From: an uncultured Planctomycetaceae bacterium
GTDB lineage: Bacteria > Planctomycetota > Planctomycetia > Pirellulales > Pirellulaceae
Direction: 5' to 3'
DNA length: 52,151 nt
NCBI GenBank assembly: GCA_903863885.1
Contig: CAIPEB010000740.1
Span: 1 to 52,151, forward strand
Shown here: in pieces, positions 17,162-24,845 of the stretch
Position numbering within the stretch: position 1 is the first letter of the stretch
Layout of the letters: each line of letters starts with the position of its first letter
Notes under the pieces: generated by a model
Databases searched by the model: none
What the model was told of the DNA's origin: nothing
What the model saw: the letters and a program-made list of their open reading frames with translations, nothing else
Translations under genes and position numbers: made by a program

Positions 17162-18385
17162 ATGAACACCTGCGGAATGTGGACCTGTTTCGCTGACCTG
17201 TGGCCGAAGCACTTCGGGATCCCGGAGCTGCCATGGCTTGCGAATCTGTTTATCGCGGTCTGGCTCTGGATGTTCGGCGCGAACGTCGGCAGTTTCATGA
17301 ACGTCGTCGTCTTCCGTTTGCCGCGGCGGTCCAGCATCACGCTTCCGAGATCTAAATGTCCGCGGTGCGGCCACAAGATCCGCTGGTACGACAATATTCC
17401 CGTGGTGAGCTGGCTGCTGCTTCGAGCCAAATGCCGCGACTGCCAGGGCCGGATTTCCGCGCGCTATCCGCTGGTCGAGGCGACCGTGGCTTTCGTATTC
17501 GTCGCTCTTGCATTCCTGGAGCCGATGCGAGTCAGCGATCATCAGGTGCCGTATCTGCTGACGCTGGTTCCGAGGCGGCCGCAGACGATGTCGACGCTCT
17601 TCTTGATGTACTTCTATCAGTTGATCCTGTGGTGCACGACGCTTTGCGCCGGGCTGATCAGCTTCGACGTGCGCGAAGTGCCTCGGAAATTGTTCGGCCC
17701 GGCGCTCCTGGTCGGATTCGTCGCTCCGCTGGCTTGTCTGCAACTCAGACCGATTCCTTATGCGCCCGTCGTGCATTGGCCGCATTCAGTGATCGCCGCA
17801 GCGGACGGCATCGCGGGAGCGGTTGTGGGGGCAATGCTGGGCTTCGTAATCTATGCAGCTGCATTGCATCGTCGCCGCGAGCACCGCAATCCGACCATGC
17901 TGCCTTTGGCCATCACGGGACTGGCGCTGGGTTGGCAGGCGGTGTGCGGACTCGCGATCGCCACGAGCATCGCGGAACTGCTGGCCGCGATCGTCGGGCG
18001 GATCTGGCGGGGGGCCAACCGCATTTCGCTGACCGCCATGCTCGCCGTTGCGATTCCGATCTACGTCGTTTGCTGGACTCCAATCCTGAAGATCTTCCCG
18101 GGGCTCAGCGCTGACGCCAGTATTCTGACTTTTGTACTGGCAACGCTCACCGTGACCTGTTGCTCCAGCGGCCGTTCGTGGCTGCGGCGCGCCCGCCGTC
18201 GTCGGGTTGCCCCGATCTCGAACGGCGTGGCGGCTGAAAGTGCGGCTCCTTCGGCGACGAATGAGCTGAGAACAGCCGATGAGAAGTCCTCGACTGCGGC
18301 AATTGCTCCGACCGTGGGAGCGGCTTCGAACGGGGAGGCGGAGGCGGGCATTGATCAAGTCGCGGAAGATCCCGAGACTCTCTGA
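17162..18385 (+). CDS. Prepilin-peptidase-like (A24) membrane protein, second catalytic Asp not found
   Basis: The 407-residue product opens with a membrane helix and the N-terminal prepilin-peptidase domain: NVGSFMNVVVFRLPRR, then CPRC (66-69) and CRDC (91-94), then RYPLVEA. These cysteine pairs are the zinc-ribbon of TFPP enzymes that cleave and methylate type IV prepilins. The first catalytic Asp is at 169 (ISFDVREVP). The GxGD motif expected next is replaced near 241-245 by HRNPT, so peptidase activity is doubtful. About eight membrane segments follow. The C-terminal 70 residues are low-complexity Ala/Thr/Glu. Its ATG abuts the UbiD stop, so the two are translationally linked. Confidence 0.8.
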   Translation: MNTCGMWTCFADLWPKHFGIPELPWLANLFIAVWLWMFGANVGSFMNVVVFRLPRRSSITLPRSKCPRCGHKIRWYDNIPVVSWLLLRAKCRDCQGRISARYPLVEATVAFVFVALAFLEPMRVSDHQVPYLLTLVPRRPQTMSTLFLMYFYQLILWCTTLCAGLISFDVREVPRKLFGPALLVGFVAPLACLQLRPIPYAPVVHWPHSVIAAADGIAGAVVGAMLGFVIYAAALHRRREHRNPTMLPLAITGLALGWQAVCGLAIATSIAELLAAIVGRIWRGANRISLTAMLAVAIPIYVVCWTPILKIFPGLSADASILTFVLATLTVTCCSSGRSWLRRARRRRVAPISNGVAAESAAPSATNELRTADEKSSTAAIAPTVGAASNGEAEAGIDQVAEDPETL

Positions 18386-18733
18386 AGTATCGCCGGTGAT
18401 TGTGCCGGCTTGTGGAGTCGGCCTCGTTTTCATCGCACCTCCGTACGCACGACATTGATTTGAGGTACTGATAGGTCTGCTTCCGGCAGACGCGGCAATA
18501 TCATTGGGATCGGCCCTGACCGACTCTCGCTGATTGTGCAGGCGGCAAAGTCGTTAGCGACCATCTCGCGAATGCTGGCGTCCCCGTTGTCCAAAGATGT
18601 GCGATGCAGTAAGTTCAGGGCACCAGTAAGAACAGGGGGGGCTGCCCGGTACTTTGGGCTGTGGTCTCAGTGAAAGTGCGGCCAGTACCCGCGGTTTGGA
18701 TATCCAAAGGAAAGTTCACTGAAGGAATGTCTC
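18386..18733. other. Intergenic region upstream of the thioredoxin-like gene
   Basis: The 348 bases hold no gene. Features seen are a weak hairpin GCCGG/CCGGC at 18402-18419 just after the prepilin-peptidase-like stop, and GTCTGC-TTCCG-GCAGAC at 18475-18491. A G-run lies near 18640, and a perfect 14-base palindrome lies close to the next start codon. No clear promoter was found. Confidence 0.45.
18695..18708. promoter_or_regulatory. 14-bp perfect palindrome before the thioredoxin-like gene
   Basis: TTTGGATATCCAAA ends 25 bases before the ATG. It sits inside a wider inverted repeat, TCAGTGAA at 18667-18674 with TTCACTGA at 18715-18722, whose right arm touches the ribosome-binding site. It could be an operator or a 5'-leader hairpin that hides the ribosome-binding site. 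Confidence 0.4.
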
Positions 18734-19894
18734 ATGAGGCAATTCAAGCCAGCTATCGGTTGCATCACGTCGCTGTTGGGGATTTGTTTGATCGGTCTGC
18801 CGTTGATGGCGGGAGAAGCCGGCAAGAAGGCCGAAAAGAAAGCGGCGGACAAGAAGGCGGCGGCCAAGGCCGACGCGGCGCCGGCTGCGGATCGATACAA
18901 GCTGCCGGAAGGGGACGATGTCGCGGCGTTGTCGAAGTTCATCGTCGATCTGCGGACTTTCCGGCCGAGCACTCCGGAAGAGATGGCTGAATACGAGAAG
19001 AAGTTCATCGACTCCCTGAAGCAGGCCGCCGAGAAGATCGTGACCCTGGAGAAGGACAAGTCCTCGGACGCGTACGCTTCGGCCAAGAGTCTGCTGCTCG
19101 AGATTCGTCTCGAGCAGGTTCAGGGCGCGGACGCCGCGGAACAGAAGAAATTCCTGGCCGAGGTCAAGGAGTTCTTTGCCCAGAAGAAGACGATGGATCA
19201 GAGCGATTTCGGCTTGGCCTTCACGATTGCGGCCATCCTCGAGAATGCCGGGAACAAGGAACTCGCGCTGGACGCTTACAACACGTTCGGCAAGCGATTT
19301 TCCGAAAGCAAGGAAGCCGAAGTGGCCGCCCTCGGCGCAAAGATGCTCGGCTCGGCCCGCCGAATGGACCTCATGGGCAAAGAGATGAAGCTCGAGGGAA
19401 AGACGGTCGACGGCAAGGACTTCGACTGGAAGGCCTACCGCGGCAAGGTCGTGCTGATTGACTTCTGGGCCACGTGGTGCGGTCCGTGCGTGGGCGAACT
19501 GCCGAACGTGAAACGCAACTACGAACTCTACAAAGACAAGGGATTCGACGTTGTCGGCATCAGTCTGGACAACGAGCGCACGGACCTGGAGAAGTTCCTG
19601 AAGGACCAGAAGGTACCCTGGACCTGTCTCTTTGAAGAGGGCGCGGGCTGGAACAACACGAACGCGAATTACTACGGCATCATGGCCATCCCGGCAGTGA
19701 TCCTCGTCGACAAGGAAGGCAAGGTGGTGCACCTCGAGGCCCGCGGCGAGACTCTCGGCGCCGAACTCGCTCGGTTGCTCGGTCCCGCGGAGGAGAAGCC
19801 TGCGACAAAGCCCGAGGAAAAGCCCGAGGAAAAGGCCGCTGAAAAGGCAGCTGAAAAAGAAGGCGAAAAAGCTCCCGAGAAGGCTCCGAAGTAG
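18734..19894 (+). CDS. Secreted or membrane-anchored TlpA/ResA-like thioredoxin
   Basis: The 386-residue product has a signal peptide or anchor (GCITSLLGICLIGLPLMAG), a lysine/alanine-rich linker, and a helical middle region (about 55-205). A thioredoxin domain follows with the active site WCGPC (248-252) in FWATWCGPCVGELP and a cis-proline AIPAVIL. TlpA/ResA proteins reduce disulfides outside the cytoplasm, often for cytochrome c maturation. The last 35 residues are KPEEKPEEKAAEK-type charged repeats. AAGGA lies seven bases before the ATG. It is a single gene. The helical middle domain is seen in planctomycete TlpA-like proteins, and its role is unknown. Confidence 0.88.
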   Translation: MRQFKPAIGCITSLLGICLIGLPLMAGEAGKKAEKKAADKKAAAKADAAPAADRYKLPEGDDVAALSKFIVDLRTFRPSTPEEMAEYEKKFIDSLKQAAEKIVTLEKDKSSDAYASAKSLLLEIRLEQVQGADAAEQKKFLAEVKEFFAQKKTMDQSDFGLAFTIAAILENAGNKELALDAYNTFGKRFSESKEAEVAALGAKMLGSARRMDLMGKEMKLEGKTVDGKDFDWKAYRGKVVLIDFWATWCGPCVGELPNVKRNYELYKDKGFDVVGISLDNERTDLEKFLKDQKVPWTCLFEEGAGWNNTNANYYGIMAIPAVILVDKEGKVVHLEARGETLGAELARLLGPAEEKPATKPEEKPEEKAAEKAAEKEGEKAPEKAPK

Positions 19895-20141
19895 GATTGC
19901 CGAACCGCCCCGCCGGCCCGAGATGACCGGCGAATGTTGCTTCGGGGTGGCCTCTGGATGGTCGATCGATGTGCCGTCGGCGTGGAATGGCAGCGGGCCT
20001 GGAGCAGGTTTTTCTTCGTGCTTCGCGGCCGTATCGCGCTGGCGGCGGTTCCGGTTTGCTGGATTTTCGTCGCGAGTGCGGTTAGGTTAAGAGCGTCGGT
20101 CTGCCCTTTTTTGATTCTTCCCCGTCCCCTGCGCCATTGCC

Positions 20142-20483
20142 GTGAAACAAGTTGTCGCGATCGTCAAGCCGTATCTGGCCGAGCGAGTGCTCGATAGTCT
20201 CAAGCGAGCCCCGCTCGAAGCGCTGAATGTGCGCGAGGTGAAGGGCTACGGGCGCCAGAAGAACTATCTGGACCAGTACGGCGACAGCGAGTATTCGCTG
20301 GCATTTCTTCCGAAAGTCGAAATCACATTGTGGGTCGACGATCGCAGCGTCGAGGATATCGTCCGGCGCATCACCGCCGTCGCGCGGACGGGGCGTATGG
20401 GAGACGGCAAAGTCATGGTGGTGCCGGTCGAGTCCTTCCAGAGCATCATCGAGATCGGCTCGTCGGATTCGGCCTCGGGTTGA
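20142..20483 (+). CDS. P-II family nitrogen regulatory protein
   Basis: The 113-residue protein matches GlnB/GlnK in length and sequence: MKQVVAIVKPYLAERVLDSL, VREVKGYGRQK, EYSLAFLPKVEI and TGRMGDGKVMVVPVE. The T-loop has tyrosine at position 51, the residue uridylylated in enterobacteria, and the ATP-binding segments are intact. P-II trimers sense 2-oxoglutarate and ATP/ADP and control nitrogen enzymes and transporters. The start is a GTG with no clear ribosome-binding site. No amtB, glnA or glnD lies within the window, so its partner is unknown. Confidence 0.88.
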   Translation: MKQVVAIVKPYLAERVLDSLKRAPLEALNVREVKGYGRQKNYLDQYGDSEYSLAFLPKVEITLWVDDRSVEDIVRRITAVARTGRMGDGKVMVVPVESFQSIIEIGSSDSASG

Positions 20484-20557
20484 TTGGACTTCGACCTGCC
20501 GGCAGGCACGCATTTCGTCGGGATCCCGGCGTTCGTTCCAGAGGACGCGCTGCCGCG

Positions 20558-21661
20558 TTACAGGTCGATCCACCGGCCGTCGGCGTGTGCTGATGCGAGG
20601 CAGGCATCCGTGACCCGCTGCGTGTCGAGCGCAATTTGACCCCAGAACGGGTCGGGGTTGCCCGACCGAACCAGCTCGGCAAACGTCGCGAACATCATGG
20701 ACTCCTGCGAGTCCGTGTGGCTGTTGCTGTATTCGCGAACCGCGCAGCGCCGGATATGGCGCTCCATGTTGAAGTCGCAGCCCCGCAGGTGAAACACGGG
20801 TTGGTTAACTTCCCAGGCCAGTTCACTGCCGTGCCACGGCAGCACGAAATCGGAGAGTGTCACGGATCCCTGGGCGCCGGCGATGTTAGCCCACTGCTGG
20901 ATCTGGGAGATGAACGAGCAGTAGAACGTGGCGGAGACTCCTCCCGAGAAGGACAGTTCCGCCGAGAAGTCGATCGGGACCGAATCGGGGCTGCCCGGTC
21001 GCTGATGATCGGCCAGCATCTGGGCTCGGACGCGGTGCGGCAGCTTCCATCCCATGACCCACAGGGTGAAGCGGATGTTGTACCAGCCGAGATCGCCGAG
21101 ACAACCCAGCGGTTCGAGGTCGCTCGTCGTGCGGATGTTCTCGGCAAAGAACTCGGGGCCGGCGCCGAACGTGAACTCGGACGAGATGCGTTTGATCGTC
21201 CCGACGCTTTGCAGGTCGTCGAGTGTCGCACGCAGGCCGCGCATTCTGCCGCTGTGCATGAACATGACGCCGTCCATGAACTGCACGCGATTCCGCTGGC
21301 AGGCCGCCAGGATCTCTCGCACTTCATCCGCATTGACGCCCACGGGCTTTTCGACGAGCACGTGCTTTCCCGCCTCCGCGGCCCGGATGATCCAGGGTTT
21401 GCGGATTCCCGTCGGCAGGGGAATGTAGACGGCGTCGATGTCGTCGCTGCGGAGAAGTTCCTCGTAGCTGCCGTAACAGCGGGGAACCGCCGGGAAGGGC
21501 ACGTGTGCCTGGCAATCGGCGACAAACTGCGAGGACCGCTCGAGGCTTCGGCTCGCCACTCCGGTCAGCGCGCAGTTATTCGCGCGGCGAATCCCCTGCC
21601 AATTCTTGCGTGCGATGTTCGCAGTTCCCAGGATGCCCCAACGGCAGACGGTCGCGTTCAT
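20558..21661 (-). CDS. Gfo/Idh/MocA family oxidoreductase
   Basis: The 367-residue product has the family plan: an N-terminal Rossmann fold starting CRWGILGTANIARKN, the EKPVG motif with its catalytic lysine (HVLVEKPVGVNADEV), and a C-terminal alpha/beta domain used for substrate binding. These enzymes use NAD(P) to oxidise or reduce sugars and inositols and are abundant in planctomycetes. GGGGAA precedes the ATG. It is transcribed alone, leftward, with its 3' end close to the P-II gene. Substrate is not predictable. Confidence 0.9.
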   Translation of the reverse strand: MNATVCRWGILGTANIARKNWQGIRRANNCALTGVASRSLERSSQFVADCQAHVPFPAVPRCYGSYEELLRSDDIDAVYIPLPTGIRKPWIIRAAEAGKHVLVEKPVGVNADEVREILAACQRNRVQFMDGVMFMHSGRMRGLRATLDDLQSVGTIKRISSEFTFGAGPEFFAENIRTTSDLEPLGCLGDLGWYNIRFTLWVMGWKLPHRVRAQMLADHQRPGSPDSVPIDFSAELSFSGGVSATFYCSFISQIQQWANIAGAQGSVTLSDFVLPWHGSELAWEVNQPVFHLRGCDFNMERHIRRCAVREYSNSHTDSQESMMFATFAELVRSGNPDPFWGQIALDTQRVTDACLASAHADGRWIDL

Positions 21662-21904
21662 GGATCTTCCCCGAGGTTACGCCAACGCCGGATCAGCTTC
21701 GTCAACGCTCACAATTGAATCGGACCAGGGCGGATGCGCCAAGAGTCGATCGGCCGGCGGCCGCGAGTCGTCCGTTCAGCGGTCGCAGGGCCGCACTGTG
21801 CTTGATCCAGCATGGCCGTGTCGCGGCTTGTAGCGCCGAACCCGTGCCGATAGACTGCCAGGGCGTCGCGGCGACCGTCAATTGATTTCTTTGCGGGAGG
21901 CGTC

Positions 21905-23398
21905 ATGGTCGCGTTTTTGGGAGGGAACAGGATGTCCGGAGCGGCTCACGATCAGTTGCGGCACCGGCGCGCGGCGGAATCGCGGCCATTCGCCACGCGG
22001 ATCACCGCAGCGGTCACTCATGCGGCGCTGTGCCTTGCCGCGTTGCCGGCGGTGAGCTTCACGTTGTCCGGAAATGCCGCGGCGCAATCGGACTCCGCCG
22101 CGAAGAAGACCGTCCCGAATGATGCGGTGGCGCTGGACCCCTCGACGCTGCGAGTCGAACGCCACGTGCTGCCCAACGGGCTGACCGTGTTGCTGCACGA
22201 GGATCGGAGCATCCCGGCCGTGACGCTGTGGCAGTGGTACAAGGTCGGGTCTCGCAATGAACACCCCGGCATTACGGGTGTGTCGCATTACTTTGAACAC
22301 ATGATGTTCAACGGATCCGCCAAGGTGCCCCCGAAGGAATACGATCGGATTCTCGAATCGAACGGCGGGTATTCGAACGCGTTCACTGATCGCGATATGA
22401 CTGCCTATTACGAGGACATCTCCTCGGATCGGCTCGATGTGCTGCTGGAACTGGACTCCGACCGCATGGCGGCGTTATCGCTGTTGCCCGAGCAGTTGAA
22501 AAGCGAGATCGGCGTCGTGAAGGAAGAGCGGCGTCTGAGCGTCGACAACAGCATTCCCGGTCTGCTGGACGAACAGCTTTATTCCGTGGCATTCGATGCC
22601 TCGCCGTATCAATGGCCGGTGATCGGCTGGATGGGAGACCTTGAGCGAATGCAGCGGCAGGATCTCGTCGATTATTTCCGGACGTACTACGCCCCGAACA
22701 ACTGCATCCTCGTTTTGACCGGAGATTTCGACAGCCGCCAGGCGCTGGAGAAGATTCAGGCCCATTTCGGGCCGATTCCCGCTCAGGCTCCTCCCGCGCC
22801 GCCCGTGAATTCGGAGGCGGAGCAGCGAGGCGAGCGTCGTGCCGAAGTGCACTATCCCGCCCAGAACGTCAGCTTCGTGATCGGCTACAAAGCGCCGTCG
22901 GCCAGTTCGCCGGACGCTCCGGTCCTCGACGTGCTCGCGTCGATCCTGTCCGACGGGGAGTCTTCCCGGCTGCACCGGTCGCTCGTCTATGAACAGCAGA
23001 TCGCGCTGTCGGTGTCGGCGTCATTTTCCGAGCGTATCGATCCGGGTTTGTTCGAGTTCTACATCGAGTTGAAGCCGGGCCAGGCCTCACAGGCCGGCGA
23101 GAAGTCGCTCGACGATGTGCTCGAAAAAATGCGTCGCGAGGGGCCCTCGGATCGCGAGCTGCAAAAGGCCAAGAATCAGCTTGCCGCCGGCTTTATTCGC
23201 GGCCTGAAGACGAACAACGGCGTCGGGCAGCAGCTGGGATACCACGAACACGTATTCGGCGACTACCGCGAGATTTTCCACAAACTGGACAAGTACCGTT
23301 CCGTGACGAGCGCCGATTGCCAGCGTGCGGCGAAGCAGTATTTCGATAACGCCAAACGCACCGTGGTGACCCTGGTGCCTGAGGAGACTGCGCGATGA
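21905..23398 (+). CDS. M16 family zinc peptidase, active subunit
   Basis: The 497-residue product begins with a signal peptide (hydrophobic part about 33-60) and is periplasmic or secreted. It carries the inverted zinc motif HYFEH (128-132) and the downstream glutamate in VVKEERRLS, so it should be catalytic. M16B peptidases of this size work as pairs with an inactive partner; that partner is encoded next with a four-base overlap (ATGA). GGGAGG sits before the ATG at 21905, but GGGAGG is also placed before an ATG at 21932, nine residues in. The two starts cannot be separated. Confidence 0.93.
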   Translation: MVAFLGGNRMSGAAHDQLRHRRAAESRPFATRITAAVTHAALCLAALPAVSFTLSGNAAAQSDSAAKKTVPNDAVALDPSTLRVERHVLPNGLTVLLHEDRSIPAVTLWQWYKVGSRNEHPGITGVSHYFEHMMFNGSAKVPPKEYDRILESNGGYSNAFTDRDMTAYYEDISSDRLDVLLELDSDRMAALSLLPEQLKSEIGVVKEERRLSVDNSIPGLLDEQLYSVAFDASPYQWPVIGWMGDLERMQRQDLVDYFRTYYAPNNCILVLTGDFDSRQALEKIQAHFGPIPAQAPPAPPVNSEAEQRGERRAEVHYPAQNVSFVIGYKAPSASSPDAPVLDVLASILSDGESSRLHRSLVYEQQIALSVSASFSERIDPGLFEFYIELKPGQASQAGEKSLDDVLEKMRREGPSDRELQKAKNQLAAGFIRGLKTNNGVGQQLGYHEHVFGDYREIFHKLDKYRSVTSADCQRAAKQYFDNAKRTVVTLVPEETAR

Positions 23399-24798
23399 GC
23401 CTCGGCTTGCTCAACCGTTTGTCGGGACGCGTCTGCGGCGCAGGCGTCCTCTTGATCGTGATGGGGCTGGTATCCGTTTCGCCGGCTGCTGGTCCGCTGC
23501 GTTTGCCGCCGGTGGAACGCGTTCAGTTGAAGAACGGTCTGGTGGTGCTGATTCAAGCGTCGCATCGCCTGCCGCTGGTGGATTTCCGCCTGGTCGTGCG
23601 GGCCGGCAGCGTGGACGATCCCCAGGGCAAGGAAGGTCTGGCGAATCTCACCGCCGATCTGCTCACCCAGGGGGCAGGAACTCGCGACGCGCAGCAGTTC
23701 GCGGAAGCCGTCGCGTTTCTCGGAGGAGAACTGAGTGCGTCCGCGTCGCGCGAGCAGGTGGTCGTCTCGTGCGAGGTGCTCCGCAAGGATTTTGTGGCCG
23801 GGCTCGAACTGTTTCGCGACTGCGTGGTGAAGCCGACGTTTGCACCCGAGGAGTTCCGTCGCAAACAGGGGGAGACGCTCGGCGCGATTGAGTCCCAGAA
23901 GGACGATCCCTCCGCGGTGGCTGACCTTGAACTTCCTCCGCTGCTGATGGGATCGCATCCTTTGGCGCACCCGGTCATCGGCCTGACGAAGTCGGTGAGC
24001 GGCCTGACGTGCGACGATGTCGTTTCATTCTACCGAGCGCACGTGACGCCGGACCAGGCGATCCTGGCAGTCGTCGGCGATGTTGATCGAGACGCGGTGA
24101 TCCCGGCGCTGGAGGCCGCGTTTTCCGACTGGAAGCCCGCGAAACAAGCCGCCGCCGCGACCTATGCGGCCCTCGAGGATTCATCGCGCAAGGTGCTGGT
24201 CGTCAATCGACCGGACCTGACCCAGTCTCAGATCCGCTTCGCCGGACCGGGGGTCTCGCGAAATCACCCCGATTACTACGCGATCACCGTCGCGAATACG
24301 ATACTCGGCGCGGGGTTCACCTCGCGCCTCATGAACGAGATCCGCGTCGTGCGGGGACTGACCTACGGCATCAGCAGTCGGTTCAGCATGTATCGCAACG
24401 CGGGGACATTCACCGTGAACACATTCACGCGGAATGAATCGCTGCGCGAATGCATCGACGCCGTGACCGCGGTAATCAGGCAATTGGTGGACGAAGGGCC
24501 GACGGACCAGGAACTGGAAAAGGCGAAGCGCTATCTGACCGGCCAGTTTCCACTCCGGCTTCAATCGCCGGACGACTTGGCTGAACGCATCGCGGACATC
24601 GAATTCTACGGGTTAGACCGGGATTTCCTGGCGAACTATTGCGATCGGATTGATGCGGTCACGATGGCCGACGTGCGGCGCGTGCTGCGCGAACGATGCC
24701 AGGTGGATAAGTTCAGAATTCTCGTTGTGTCGCAGTCTTCGCAGGTCATGAAGTCTCTCGAGGGGTTAGGGCCCGTCGAGAGCAAGGAACTCGAATAA
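23395..24798 (+). CDS. M16 family peptidase, non-catalytic partner subunit
   Basis: The 467-residue product has a signal peptide and the M16 fold. Where the partner has HYFEH, this one reads GLANLTADLLTQG, so it lacks zinc ligands. It keeps the C-terminal substrate-binding motif RGLTYGISSRFSMY that completes the active site of the other subunit. Such alpha/beta heterodimers are known in M16B and mitochondrial processing peptidases. The ATG overlaps the upstream stop, consistent with equal production. Confidence 0.92.
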   Translation: MSLGLLNRLSGRVCGAGVLLIVMGLVSVSPAAGPLRLPPVERVQLKNGLVVLIQASHRLPLVDFRLVVRAGSVDDPQGKEGLANLTADLLTQGAGTRDAQQFAEAVAFLGGELSASASREQVVVSCEVLRKDFVAGLELFRDCVVKPTFAPEEFRRKQGETLGAIESQKDDPSAVADLELPPLLMGSHPLAHPVIGLTKSVSGLTCDDVVSFYRAHVTPDQAILAVVGDVDRDAVIPALEAAFSDWKPAKQAAAATYAALEDSSRKVLVVNRPDLTQSQIRFAGPGVSRNHPDYYAITVANTILGAGFTSRLMNEIRVVRGLTYGISSRFSMYRNAGTFTVNTFTRNESLRECIDAVTAVIRQLVDEGPTDQELEKAKRYLTGQFPLRLQSPDDLAERIADIEFYGLDRDFLANYCDRIDAVTMADVRRVLRERCQVDKFRILVVSQSSQVMKSLEGLGPVESKELE

Positions 24799-24845
24799 CG
24801 GCGCTATCTCGGGACGACGGCGCGACAGCCGGCAGGAGGTGTACC

